From the NCBI GenBank assembly GCA_030041195.1, contig JASHOI010000239.1:1-21143 (forward strand): a stretch of DNA of 21,143 nucleotides. The letters are read 5' to 3'. The stretch is from Streptosporangiaceae bacterium. GTDB lineage: Bacteria; Actinomycetota; Actinomycetes; Streptosporangiales; Streptosporangiaceae. Shown here one piece after another: positions 1-7,352 of this stretch; the stretch's first letter is position 1, and each line of letters begins with the position of its first letter. The notes below the pieces were generated by a model, which was not told the origin of the DNA, ran no database searches, and worked only from the letters and a program-made list of their open reading frames with translations. Made by a program: the position numbers and the translations under genes.

Positions 1-414
1 GCCGCGGCGCTGGCGTGGGTCGGGCTGGGCGGCAAGCTGGCCGCCCGGCCCACCCAGCTGTCGGGCGGGGAACGCCAGCGGGTGGCGATCGCCCGCGCGC
101 TGGCCGGGCATCCGGCGATCGTGCTGGCCGACGAGCCCACCGGCAACCTCGATCAGGCCACCGGCCAGTCCATCCTGGACCTGCTGGTCGAGCTGCACGC
201 CGGCGGGGCCACGATCATCGTGGTCACCCACGACCAGGCCATCGCCGCCCGGATGCCCCGCCAGATCACCATGCTCGACGGGCAGATCACCGCCGACACC
301 GCCACCGGCGCCGCCGCCCTGGCATCGGGCGTGCCCGCGCAGGCCGCGACCTCGCGCGCCGACCAGACCGGCCGACACCAGCCACCATCCACCCCGCCGG
401 AGCCCCAGCCATGA
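1..414 (+). CDS. ABC transporter ATP-binding protein (MacB/LolD type), C-terminal part, 5' end outside window
   Basis: This is the C-terminal 137 residues of an ABC ATPase whose start lies left of the window. In frame 1 it shows the ABC signature LSGGERQRV, the Walker B segment [12 protein letters not shown] with the catalytic Glu, and the H-loop [14 protein letters not shown] is typical of the MacB/LolD/FtsE group, which powers lipoprotein, antibiotic or peptide export by mechanotransmission. A Pro/Ala-rich tail of about 40 residues follows the H-loop region. The stop overlaps the permease start by ATGA (411-414), so the two are translationally coupled and almost certainly form one transporter. 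The substrate cannot be told. Walker A is not in the window. Confidence 0.93.
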   Translation, partial: AAALAWVGLGGKLAARPTQLSGGERQRVAIARALAGHPAIVLADEPTGNLDQATGQSILDLLVELHAGGATIIVVTHDQAIAARMPRQITMLDGQITADTATGAAALASGVPAQAATSRADQTGRHQPPSTPPEPQP

Positions 415-1667
415 CCATCACCGTCACCGGGGCCGCTGCCCGGCCGCCCGCGCCGGCCCGGCTGCGGATCGCTGACCTGGCCCGGCTGGCCGCCGTCGGG
501 CTGCGCACCCGCAAACTGCGCGCCGCGCTGTCAGCGCTGGGCATCGCGATCGGGGTGGCCGCGATCGTGGCGGTGCTGGGCCTGTCGGCGTCCTCCTCCG
601 CCGGGCTGCAGGGCGAGATCGCCCGGCTGGGCACCAATCTGCTCACCGTCCAAAACGGGCAGAGCATAACCGGCGGCACCGCCGAGCTCCCGGTCGCTGC
701 CCCGGCGATGATCGCCCGACTGCCCGGGGTGACCAACGTCCAGTCCACCGCCGCCATCCCCGGCATCACCGGCAACGGCGTCAGCGCCTACCGCAGCCCG
801 CTGATCCCGGCGATCGACACCAACGGCCTGTCCGTCGACGCGGCCAGCCTCGGCCTGCCCTCAGCCTCAGGCACCTCGATCGCCCAGGGCGAGTTCCTCA
901 ACCCGGCCACCGCCCGCCAGCCGGTCTGCGTGCTGGGCGCCGCCGCCGCGGCCTATCTGGGCATCGACCGGATCTGGCCCGGGGAACGGATCTGGATCAG
1001 CCAGGCCGGCGCCGGCGGCATCTGGTTCTACGTGACCGGGATCCTCACCCCCGACACCCTGGCCCCCCAGATCGACTCCTCGGTCCTGGTCGGCTACCCC
1101 GCCGCCGGGACCTACCTGGGCCTGGACGGCAACCCCTCCACCATCTACGTCCGCGCCGCCACCAGCCAGGTCACCACCGTGGACAACCTGCTCGCCGCCC
1201 AGGCCAACCCCGAAAACCCCGGCGAGGTCGACGTCTCCCAGCCCTCGGCCGCGCTGACCGCCCAGCTCGACGCCGTCGGCGCGTTCAACGACCTGTTCCT
1301 GGGCCTGGGCGCGGTCGCGCTGCTGGTCGGCGCGGTCGGGGTGGCCAACATCATGGTCATCTCCGTGCTCGAGCGCCAGTCGGAGATCGGGCTGCGCCGC
1401 GCCCTGGGCGCCACCAGGGGCCAGATCCGCATCCAGTTTCTGTCCGAAGCCATCCTGCTCGCCCTGGCCGGCGGGGCGGCCGGGGTCGGCGCCGGGATCG
1501 TGACCACCGCCGTCTACGCCCACGCCAAGGGCTGGGCCACGGTTATCCCCTTCGAGGCGTGGGCTGGCGGGCTGGCCGCCGCCCTGCTCATCGGCGCGAT
1601 CGCCGGGCTGTGGCCCGCCCTGCGCGCGGCCCGCATGTCACCAACCCAGGCCCTGTGGAGCCTGTGA
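411..1667 (+). CDS. ABC transporter permease, MacB/FtsX family
   Basis: A 418-aa permease. The ATG at 411 is chosen because it overlaps the ATPase stop. An N-terminal membrane helix (about residues 40-60, [20 protein letters not shown]) is followed by a large extracytoplasmic region of about 230 residues (MacB_PCD-like) and three C-terminal helices. The FtsX-domain hallmark [16 protein letters not shown] lies between the first and second of the last three helices, and the family ending [16 protein letters not shown] is intact. This topology (1 TM, periplasmic domain, 3 TM) is that of MacB/LolC-type permeases, which do not make a classical channel. In Gram-positive bacteria they serve antimicrobial-peptide, lipoprotein or cell-envelope functions. 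No accessory membrane-fusion protein is visible downstream. Confidence 0.93.
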   Translation: MTITVTGAAARPPAPARLRIADLARLAAVGLRTRKLRAALSALGIAIGVAAIVAVLGLSASSSAGLQGEIARLGTNLLTVQNGQSITGGTAELPVAAPAMIARLPGVTNVQSTAAIPGITGNGVSAYRSPLIPAIDTNGLSVDAASLGLPSASGTSIAQGEFLNPATARQPVCVLGAAAAAYLGIDRIWPGERIWISQAGAGGIWFYVTGILTPDTLAPQIDSSVLVGYPAAGTYLGLDGNPSTIYVRAATSQVTTVDNLLAAQANPENPGEVDVSQPSAALTAQLDAVGAFNDLFLGLGAVALLVGAVGVANIMVISVLERQSEIGLRRALGATRGQIRIQFLSEAILLALAGGAAGVGAGIVTTAVYAHAKGWATVIPFEAWAGGLAAALLIGAIAGLWPALRAARMSPTQALWSL

Positions 1668-2006
1668 AGCCGCGCCGGGGGCGCCACACATCACCCTCAG
1701 CCTCAGCAAAATTGCCGGCATCGCGCAGGCGATCCTGATCCTCACGCATTTGAGCGCGGCTACATGACATGAATTCGCTGAGATCATGTCGCGTCCGGAT
1801 GCCATGTTCGACCATGATCAGCCAGGAGGCCCTTGCCGGATGAACATGCTGTGGCCCGATCTGTGCACACCAGTCGATAATCGCCGGCGAGGCTCACTGA
1901 CGCAGATCGGCGGGTCGGGCGCGCTCGGTGAGAACCCGAACGGCTCGGCCGCGTACGGTGGCTGTCGTGAGCCAGGCGCATCAGCGTCGTGGGGAACCCC
2001 GAGCCG
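1668..2006. other. Non-coding or decayed spacer
   Basis: No convincing gene is seen here. Open frames on both strands have compositions unlike the neighbours and match no family I know. Visible items are a GC hairpin just after the permease stop (GCGCC-GGG-GGCGC, 1672-1684, no T run) and a 7-bp inverted repeat GATCATG / CATGATC (1782-1788 and 1813-1819). An AGGAGG-like stretch near 1824 precedes an ATG at 1841, but the encoded peptide looks non-coding. Confidence 0.5.
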
Positions 2007-2276
2007 ATGGCGCGCCAGTTGCCGATCATCGAGGATCTCGCCGATCCCGCGGAGCTGACCGCCGATGTCTGGGAGTAGGACGCGGAACTGGAGGCGTTCC
2101 TTGAGGGTGCCCGGGTCTGGCTGACCTTTATCACCGTGGACGAGCCGGCGAAATGGGCCGTGGTGCGCCGGTGGGACAGGACCGCCGCCCGGCGCCTGGA
2201 AGACTGGACGGCCGCACGTCCGGTTATCCCCTACGACCTGGTGCGTCCCGTTACGCCTGGCGGATCGCGACGGTGA
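2007..2276 (+). pseudogene. Short hypothetical gene interrupted by an in-frame amber codon
   Basis: Reading from ATG 2007 gives a protein-like frame of 89 codons containing one TAG at 2076-2078 and ending with TGA 2274-2276. Before the stop it reads IIEDLADPAELTADVWE; after it, DAELEAFLEGARVWLTF and a Trp-, Arg- and acid-rich segment. Codon use (G/C third positions, balanced charged and hydrophobic residues) looks coding on both sides of the TAG, as if a CAG (Gln) had become TAG. A GGGGA lies 9 nt before the ATG. No family is recognised. It could also be chance, because the region is short. Confidence 0.33.
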
Positions 2277-2284
2277 GCCGGGCT

Positions 2285-2290
2285 TACTAT
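2285..2290 (+). promoter_or_regulatory. Putative -10 element (TACTAT) for a leaderless lipoprotein mRNA
   Basis: TACTAT fits the TANNNT -10 consensus and ends 6 nt before ATG 2297. This would place the transcription start at or next to the start codon. No Shine-Dalgarno sequence precedes that ATG. No clear -35 hexamer is seen. Confidence 0.45.
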
Positions 2291-2296
2291 CACGGC

Positions 2297-3670
2297 ATGG
2301 GAGTCTGGGCGGCGATATCGCGCGCGGAGGCCTCGCGAGCCGGGGCCGCTCTTGTGGTGGTTGGCGTGCTGGTTTGCGCTGGCTGCACGTCGGGCCGGGC
2401 AGGCTCGTCAGCGACGACCCCGGCCGGCTTAAGCGCCAGCGGTGCCGCAGTGCCGAAGCTGCCCGCCCGGGCGCTGGCATCGCCCGCGTGCTCGATAGCC
2501 ACGGCTGGGTCGGCGGAACTCGGCTCGGTGCGGACGGCGATGCTCAGCACCGGGGGAAGCCCGTTCGGGGTCGCGGTGACGCCTGATGGACGTTACGGGT
2601 TCGTGGCGGTCCAGAGCGCAATCGACGTCTTTCAGATGGCAAGGACCGCCTCCGGCCGTCCGGTCCTGGTTGGGTCGATCCCGGTATCAGGCGAGCCGCT
2701 GGGAGAGACGATCACGCCAAACGGCAAGTACCTGCTCGCGGCGGACGGCAGCGGCGCGGTGGTCATAAGCGTGGCCCGGGCCGAATCGGGGGCAGCCAGC
2801 GCGGTGCTGGGCACGCTTGCCGTGCCAGGTGGCAGCGGGACCGGCCAGGGCGCGCTGTCGGCCAGCGCGATCGAGGTGGCGACCTCAAAGGACGGGCGCT
2901 ACGCGTTCGTGACGCTCGAATACGACCAGCGGGCGGCGGTGTTCAACCTCGCCAGCGCGGTGAGCCACGGGTTCGGCAGCGCGGATTATGTCGGCAGCAT
3001 CCCGCTCGGGCAGGCGGCGGTCGGCCTGGCCGTCTCCCCCGACGGCCGCTGGCTGTACGCAACGAGCGAGGGCGCAGTCGCTGCCCAGCATCCGGTGGGC
3101 ATCAAGGCCTCGCCTGCCCGCGGTGGGCCGGCTCTGTCCCCCAGCCAGGCCGCCCGCGCGGGGATAGTGCCCAACGAGCCACCGGGCACGCTGACGCTGA
3201 TCGACCTGCAGCGGGCGGAGACCGACCCCGCGCACTCGGTCGTCGCCACCGTCGATGCCGGCTGCCAGCCGGTCCGCGTGATTACGGCAGCCAACGGGAC
3301 CCAGGTCTGGGTGACCGCCCGGGCCAGCGACGACGTGCTCTGCTTCGCGGCGGCCCGGCTGGTCACCGACCCGTCGCACGCGCTGGTCGCGGTGGTGCGG
3401 GTCGGCGAGGCGCCGGTCGGGCTGACCGCCGTGCGCGATGGCGCGCTGATCGTGGTCGCCGACTCGAACCGATTCGGCGTGCCGGGCGCGCGCGCCGACC
3501 TGACCGTCATCAACGTCGCCGACGCGCTGGACGGCCGCCCCGCGATCGTCGGCGATATCCCGGCTGGCCTGTTCCCCAGGGACATGACGGCGGCCCCCAA
3601 CGGCACGGTGCTGGTCTCTAACTTCAGCTCCGGCCAGGTAGAGGCGGTCGACACGGCGACCATCCCCTGA
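2297..3670 (+). CDS. Secreted lipoprotein with YncE-like beta-propeller
   Basis: 457 aa. The N-terminus has a charged stretch, a hydrophobic helix (AGAALVVVGVLV) and a lipobox-like CAGC, so Cys30 is the probable lipidated residue; a Cys at -3 is unusual but tolerated. A Gly/Ser/Ala/Thr linker follows. The rest carries at least six propeller-blade repeats of the YVTN/YncE type: PFGVAVTPDGRYGFVA, PLGETITPNGKYLLAA, AVGLAVSPDGRWLYAT, PVRVITAANGTQVWVT, PVGLTAVRDGALIVVA and PRDMTAAPNGTVLVSN. ATG 2297 is preferred over the upstream in-frame start at 2153 because it directly precedes the signal peptide and sits 6 nt after a -10-like hexamer. Such proteins are extracellular, membrane-anchored and mostly of unknown ligand. 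The gene appears to stand alone. Confidence 0.85.
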   Translation: MGVWAAISRAEASRAGAALVVVGVLVCAGCTSGRAGSSATTPAGLSASGAAVPKLPARALASPACSIATAGSAELGSVRTAMLSTGGSPFGVAVTPDGRYGFVAVQSAIDVFQMARTASGRPVLVGSIPVSGEPLGETITPNGKYLLAADGSGAVVISVARAESGAASAVLGTLAVPGGSGTGQGALSASAIEVATSKDGRYAFVTLEYDQRAAVFNLASAVSHGFGSADYVGSIPLGQAAVGLAVSPDGRWLYATSEGAVAAQHPVGIKASPARGGPALSPSQAARAGIVPNEPPGTLTLIDLQRAETDPAHSVVATVDAGCQPVRVITAANGTQVWVTARASDDVLCFAAARLVTDPSHALVAVVRVGEAPVGLTAVRDGALIVVADSNRFGVPGARADLTVINVADALDGRPAIVGDIPAGLFPRDMTAAPNGTVLVSNFSSGQVEAVDTATIP

Positions 3671-3677
3671 TCACGAT

Positions 3678-3699
3678 CCCGGGCACAAGGCCTGCCGGG
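3678..3699 (+). terminator. Possible hairpin terminator after the lipoprotein gene
   Basis: CCCGGGCA (3678-3685) pairs with TGCCGGG (3693-3699) if one G is bulged, with a 7-nt loop. It lies 8 nt after the lipoprotein stop codon. There is no T tract, which is common for actinobacterial terminators. Confidence 0.35.
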
Positions 3700-3795
3700 A
3701 GTCATCGGCAGCAGCGCGAGCGTGTCCATGCCGTGCGGGGGAAGCAGGCGACAACGGCGCGGGCCTGCAGCAAGCTCATCTGCGAGGATGGCCGG

Positions 3796-4407
3796 GTGAG
3801 CGATTCGGTCAGCGAGGGCGTGGCCGGCTCCTGGTTCGCCGGCGTTCGCCCGAGTGGGCTGGCACCTGCGGAGACCTGGCTGAGCCCGAAGATCGAGGTG
3901 CGGGCATCACCGGTGCACGGGCGGGGCACGTTCGCGGTCGCTGAGATCGCGGCGGAAGAGACGGTTGAGGTATGGGGGCAGTTGTGGCAGGGCGCCGTGA
4001 CCGCCGAGTACACCGCGGACGCCGCACGGGCAGAGCTCGCCGCGCAGCACGGCATGGTGGTCATGCAGTGGGATGACGGGCTGTTCAGCATCGAGCACCG
4101 GGGAGGCGACCCCGGGTACTTCATAAACCACTGCTGCGATCCGGCCCTGTGGTTCCGCGATGCTTTCACCCTGGAGGCCAGGCGGCTGATCCTGGCCGGC
4201 GACGAGCTAACGCTGGACTATGCGCTGTTCGAGGCCGATGATTCCTTCCGGGCGGCCTGGACATGCCGCTGCGGCGCCGCCTGCTGTCGCGGCTCGGTGA
4301 CTGGCCGGGACTGGATGCGCACGGACCTGCGCAGCCGTTACGCCGGCCGGTTCACGCCACTGCTGAACAAGCGAATAGCGGCACTGGCCGCAAGCGAGGC
4401 ACCGTGA
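3796..4407 (+). CDS. SET-domain protein (putative protein-lysine methyltransferase)
   Basis: 203 aa from GTG 3796. An upstream in-frame GTG at 3733 is possible, but GAGG at 3784-3787 gives a good ribosome-binding site for 3796. SET motifs occur in order: ASPVHGRGTFAVAEI (SET-N), YFINHCCDP (residues 109-116, the NHSCxPN cofactor motif with Cys for Ser), GDELTLDYALF (residues 135-145, with the catalytic-region Tyr142), and a post-SET cysteine cluster CRCGAACC (157-164) that usually binds zinc. The domain therefore looks complete and minimal. Bacterial SET proteins of this size are widespread, and their substrates are largely unknown. The gene lies convergent to the decayed nitroreductase gene and shares a hairpin with it. 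Confidence 0.85.
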   Translation: MSDSVSEGVAGSWFAGVRPSGLAPAETWLSPKIEVRASPVHGRGTFAVAEIAAEETVEVWGQLWQGAVTAEYTADAARAELAAQHGMVVMQWDDGLFSIEHRGGDPGYFINHCCDPALWFRDAFTLEARRLILAGDELTLDYALFEADDSFRAAWTCRCGAACCRGSVTGRDWMRTDLRSRYAGRFTPLLNKRIAALAASEAP

Positions 4408-4415
4408 GACGGTGC
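4399..4415. terminator. Perfect 7-bp hairpin across the SET gene stop codon
   Basis: GCACCGT-GAG-ACGGTGC is a perfect inverted repeat with a 3-nt loop. The loop and stem contain the TGA of the SET gene. It sits between two converging genes, so it may serve as a bidirectional terminator. No T tract is present. Confidence 0.45.
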
Positions 4416-4429
4416 ACGCAGATCCATCT

Positions 4430-4765
4430 GATGGCGGGCGCCAGGATGATCAGGTGGCCAGGCGGCCTCTCCACCCAGTCTTCGAGAACGGCTTGGGGCC
4501 CGGTGTCTGAGCCCTGGCGGTCGTTAAGTTCTCGGCCACGCTCTTGCCGACCGGCGATGACCGCGGCAACGGCCGGCCAGATCGGCGACCAACGGATGCT
4601 TGAGGTGGAAGGTGAAACGCGGCTCGGCCGTCAAGTTGGCCAGCCAGTCGCCTCGATCCGTCGCGGGTTGCCGGAGCGCCTGCCCGTCGTGGTGATGTCG
4701 GTCGTTCGCGGCTGCAGGCTCGGTGACCGGTCGATGGTCAGCGCCTTGCGGACCTCATCACGCAC
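4430..4765 (-). pseudogene. Decayed deazaflavin (F420)-dependent nitroreductase-family gene (DDN-like)
   Basis: Three frames on the minus strand, read in order, rebuild a DDN/nitroreductase-family protein. From GTG 4765 frame A gives VRDEVRKALTIDR and DITTTGRRSGNPRRIE. Near 4650-4652 the reading continues in a second frame as DWLANLTAEPRFTFHLKH; the roughly 20 residues usual between RRIE and DW(Y/L)ANL are missing, so a deletion that is not a multiple of 3 is inferred. Near 4574 a single-base shift moves to a third frame, AVAAVIAGRQERGREL then AVLEDWVERPPGHL, like the family C-terminus. The start overlaps the methyltransferase stop (4758-4760), so the two were once coupled. The left boundary is approximate. 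Intact members reduce nitro- or quinone-like substrates with F420H2. Confidence 0.72.
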
Positions 4766-5663
4766 CGGGTTCTGGCGCACGGCCGCGCGGCCGGCGCGGT
4801 GTTCGCGCGGTGATGATCCACGTGCGCGCACCGAACAGCACGCCGTCGCGGGTCGTGTGCCCGGTGAGCGTGACGCGCAGCCCGCGCAGTGCTTCCTCGG
4901 CGGCGGCCGGATCCAGGCTGGTCAGCATGTCTTTGGTGGCCTGCAGGCCGGTGACGAAATCGTAGGCCTGGGCGCTGCCGGCGCCGTAATAGACGGGCTC
5001 ACGCACGTCGGTGAAGGCGACGTCGGTGAACCCGGCCGCGGCCAGTATCCCGGCGGTCGCGTGCTGGTCGGCGAGTGAGAACATCCGGGCGCCGCGGGCA
5101 GAAGCGCCGCCGATGGCCTCGTCGATCTCGCTGTACCATTCGTTGCGCTCGGGGGCTTGCCAGGCCAGCAGCGCGATGCGCGCGCCGGGGCGCAGCGCGC
5201 GCCCGATGTTGGTGAACGCCGCCACCGGGTCGGCGAAGAACATCACGCCGAAGCAGCTGATACACACGTCGTAGCGAGCCGGCCCCAGGCCGTCCACCTG
5301 AGCATCGGCGAGCCGGTAGGAAACGTTGCGCAGACCTTCCCGGTCCGTCAGCCGGCGGGCCAGTTCGAGCACGGGCGCGGAAATGTCCACGCCGAGGACG
5401 GTTCCCGCGGCCGCGGCGCGGCCGGCGGCGCGGGTGGACCGGCCCGTCCCGCAGCCTATGTCGAGCACGTGCTCGGCTGCGCCGATGCTGGCGGCGGCGT
5501 GCAGCCGCTGTTCGTGCAGGCGTGCCTCGGCATCGAACAGTTCGGCGTACCTGACCCGGAACTCCCCCGCCGCCTGGTCCGCATTGACCCACGCCCGGAC
5601 ATCCGGCTCATCACCCATCCACACCACCATCCCCGGACTCTCGCTCATGCCTGCACGAGTCAT
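4758..5663 (-). CDS. Class I SAM-dependent methyltransferase
   Basis: 301 aa from ATG 5663 (GGATGGAG just upstream); ATG 5648 is an alternative. Motif I is VLDIGCGTGRST (about residues 66-77), followed by the acidic post-I loop GVDISAPVLELA, the motif II-like region RYDVCISCFGVMFFADP, and the family segment ALRPGARIALLAW. This is the Methyltransf_11/25 (UbiE-like) fold, acting on a small molecule that cannot be predicted. The 3' end overlaps the start of the broken nitroreductase gene, so the pair formed an operon. An 11-bp inverted repeat lies 15 nt upstream of the start. Confidence 0.88.
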   Translation of the reverse strand: MTRAGMSESPGMVVWMGDEPDVRAWVNADQAAGEFRVRYAELFDAEARLHEQRLHAAASIGAAEHVLDIGCGTGRSTRAAGRAAAAGTVLGVDISAPVLELARRLTDREGLRNVSYRLADAQVDGLGPARYDVCISCFGVMFFADPVAAFTNIGRALRPGARIALLAWQAPERNEWYSEIDEAIGGASARGARMFSLADQHATAGILAAAGFTDVAFTDVREPVYYGAGSAQAYDFVTGLQATKDMLTSLDPAAAEEALRGLRVTLTGHTTRDGVLFGARTWIITARTPRRPRGRAPEPGA

Positions 5664-5677
5664 ACTCCATCCGTGTG

Positions 5678-5719
5678 CCGTATCGCCCGGGGGGCCTGTC
5701 CGGCTCCAGGGCGATACGG
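5678..5719 (-). promoter_or_regulatory. Perfect 11-bp inverted repeat upstream of the methyltransferase gene
   Basis: CCGTATCGCCC (5678-5688) and GGGCGATACGG (5709-5719) are exact reverse complements separated by 20 nt. The element lies between the DsrE remnant stop (5755) and the methyltransferase start (5663), both on the minus strand. It could be a U-less terminator for the remnant, or a dyad operator or leader hairpin for the methyltransferase. Confidence 0.5.
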
Positions 5720-5754
5720 GATGCGCGGCGGTGTGGTCCTTACGGATGCAGGCC

Positions 5755-5967
5755 TCAGTAGCTGAAGGTTGTTGCTCCCTCGTCGCCGATCCACTGCCAC
5801 AGCTGGACGCTGCCGGCCAGTTCGGCGTTGGGGAGCAGGTTGCCCTTGTCGAGCTGCTTGGCGTTGAAGCAGACCGGGCAGACCATGTACTGACCGCCTG
5901 CCTGGTCATACCGTGCGAGCAGGTCGCGGAGGGGCGGGCAGCCTTCGCAGGCGACGCCCGCCGCCAC
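5755..5967 (-). pseudogene. Truncated DsrE-family protein, C-terminal half only
   Basis: About 70 residues from a GTG at 5967 read AAGVACEGCPPLRDLLARYD, then GGQYMVCPVCFNAKQLDKG and end in IGDEGATTFSY. This is the C-terminal half of a DsrE/DsrF-like protein, including the CPxC cysteine region. Intact members are about 110-120 aa and begin with a Rossmann-like beta strand and a helix that cannot be found in any minus-strand frame up to the next gene. The open frame does continue upstream of 5967, but its translation does not look like the family N-terminus. It is either a 5'-deleted remnant or a very short variant started at GTG. DsrE proteins are linked to sulfur relay or small-thiol chemistry. 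Confidence 0.6.
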
Positions 5968-6150
5968 TCCGTCCAGCGGCGACGGCAACACCGATGGACG
6001 GTAGGGTCGCTGCGGCCATCGACCCGAGCCACCGCCCGGAGGCGGGCTCAGGGCAGTCGCTGGACGGCTTTGCCTGTCCGGGCGGAAATCATGGTCGTGG
6101 GGGGCGCGCCAGCCACCCGCCGTCACCGCGCGGTTGTCGGTACGCCGGTG

Positions 6151-6156
6151 GATACT
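6151..6156 (+). promoter_or_regulatory. Possible -10 element (GATACT), leaderless start
   Basis: GATACT ends 7 nt before ATG 6164 and matches TANNNT except at the first base. The facing paralogue has GACAAT at the same 7-nt distance, and both are followed by a similar GCC(C/G)GTC-ATGGC. This supports a shared leaderless promoter design. Confidence 0.33.
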
Positions 6157-6163
6157 GCCCGTC

Positions 6164-6874
6164 ATGGCGAGATTCAAGGACCAGGACCTGACTGACGCCG
6201 AGTTCCGCGAGTGTGACTTGACTCGCGCCCGTCTGATCGGGGTGGTGATGCAGGACGCTGTGATCGACGGGCTGGTCACGAATCTGGTGGTCAACGGGGT
6301 CGAGGTGACGTCGTACGTCGAAGCCGAGCTTGACCGCCGGCATCCCGTGCGGCTGCTGCTCCGCTCGGCCGATCCGGCCGACCTGCTGCAGGCTGTCCGG
6401 CAGCTCCGGGCCGGCTGGGCAGAGACGATCGAGCGGCTGCGGGCGATGCCCAGCGGATCGGAGCACCAGCGCGTCGACGGCGAGTGGTCGGCGGTAGAGA
6501 CCCAGCGCCATCTGGTGTTCGTGCACGACTCGTGGTTCCGCCGCTGCTGTCTGGGATCGACCGAGCCGTTCACCGCGATCGGGCTGGCGTCCGAGTTCGT
6601 CCCTGACCAGGAGGAGCAGGGCCTGGACCGAGCGGCGGCCCCCGGTCTCGACGAGGTGCTGGCCGTGCGAGATGTGCAAGGCGCTGAGCTAGAGCGCTGG
6701 CTGTCGACCGTGACGGCCGGTCAGCTCTCGGCGCCCGCGCCAGTGCCCGCAGGCCCGGGGTGGCCGCCGTATGCCAGGGGAAGGTCGGTGCTGGAGTGCG
6801 TCCATGTGGTCCTGGACGAGGAGTGGGCGCACCACGGTTTCTGCGTGCGTGACCTCGATCTACTCGGATCATGA
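6164..6874 (+). CDS. DinB_2-like protein with N-terminal pentapeptide-like segment
   Basis: 236 aa. The N-terminus FKDQDLTDAEFRECDLTRAR resembles one or two turns of a pentapeptide-repeat (A(D/N)Lxx) helix. A linker VNGVEVTSYVEAELDRRHP follows, then a DinB/YfiT-type four-helix bundle with VDGEWSAVETQRHLVFVHD and the terminal EEWAHHGFCVRDLDLL. The His residues in QRHLV and EWAHH occupy positions that bind a metal in this fold. ATG 6164 is chosen over 6134 because the facing paralogue (7350-8108) has the same start context. DinB-like proteins include thiol-transfer and damage-inducible members, but this subfamily has no assigned activity known to me. The stop overlaps an ATG at 6871 of the next frame. 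Confidence 0.8.
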   Translation: MARFKDQDLTDAEFRECDLTRARLIGVVMQDAVIDGLVTNLVVNGVEVTSYVEAELDRRHPVRLLLRSADPADLLQAVRQLRAGWAETIERLRAMPSGSEHQRVDGEWSAVETQRHLVFVHDSWFRRCCLGSTEPFTAIGLASEFVPDQEEQGLDRAAAPGLDEVLAVRDVQGAELERWLSTVTAGQLSAPAPVPAGPGWPPYARGRSVLECVHVVLDEEWAHHGFCVRDLDLLGS

Positions 6875-6897
6875 CCCTCGCCACAGAGGAGGGGCCT

Positions 6898-7338
6898 GTG
6901 TCACATGTACGACGCTTCGACCACGTCGGCCTCACGGTCGCCGATCTCGACGCCGTGACCGCGTTCTTCGTGGCGCTGGGCCTGGAGGTCGAGGGCAGGA
7001 CGTTCGTCGAGGGCGAGTTCCTGGACACGGTCTGCGGCATTCCCGGCTCCCGCACCGAGATCGTCATGCTGAAGCCGCCGGGCGATGGCACCCGCCTGGA
7101 GCTCTCGAGCTTCGTGCGACCCGGCTCCGTGCCGGGCTCACCGGCCGCCATGGCCAACGAGCTGGGATTGCGCAACGTGGCCTTCGAGGTTGACGACCTG
7201 CAGACGGCTGTCGATTGGGCCGCTGCCGAGGGGTACGGACTGGTCGGCGGCATCGGCGAGTACGAGGGCGCTTGGCGGATGGCCTACGTCCGGGGGCCGG
7301 AAGGGATCATCGTCTCGCTGGCTGAGCGCATCGGCTGA
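6898..7338 (+). CDS. VOC (glyoxalase/bleomycin-resistance fold) family protein
   Basis: 146 aa from GTG 6898, which has a strong Shine-Dalgarno sequence (AGGAGG at 6887-6892, 5-nt spacing). An ATG at 6871 overlapping the previous stop would add nine residues. Two beta-alpha-beta-beta-beta modules are visible: FDHVGLTVADLDAVTAFFV at the start and LRNVAFEVDDLQTAVDWA in the second half. Predicted metal ligands are His9, Glu68 (TRLELSS) and Glu135 (GPEGIIVSLAE). The position that is often His in the second module is Asn93 (RNVAF), so the metal site may be altered. Members are lyases, isomerases, dioxygenases or resistance proteins; the substrate is unknown. It sits between two DinB-like paralogues and is probably co-transcribed with the first. 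Confidence 0.85.
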   Translation: MSHVRRFDHVGLTVADLDAVTAFFVALGLEVEGRTFVEGEFLDTVCGIPGSRTEIVMLKPPGDGTRLELSSFVRPGSVPGSPAAMANELGLRNVAFEVDDLQTAVDWAAAEGYGLVGGIGEYEGAWRMAYVRGPEGIIVSLAERIG

Positions 7339-7352
7339 GCCAGACGGGCTCA
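7336..7352. terminator. Hairpin formed by the two convergent stop codons
   Basis: TGAGCC-AGACG-GGCTCA is a perfect 6-bp stem with a 5-nt loop. Its left arm begins with the TGA of the VOC gene, and its right arm ends with the complement of the TGA of the DinB-like gene on the minus strand. It is a compact candidate bidirectional terminator. Confidence 0.45.

Noticed and set aside
1782..1819. GATCATG / CATGATC inverted repeat as insertion-sequence ends
   Set aside because: The arms are 7 bp and 24 nt apart, with no transposase or target duplication; at most an operator-like site.
1786..2058. 90-codon plus-strand open frame as a gene
   Set aside because: Composition is not coding-like, no family is recognised, and it overlaps the better amber-interrupted frame at 2007.
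5755..6573. A single 272-aa minus-strand protein including the DsrE part
   Set aside because: Only the last 70 residues look like DsrE; the rest is antisense to the DinB-like gene and to non-coding DNA.
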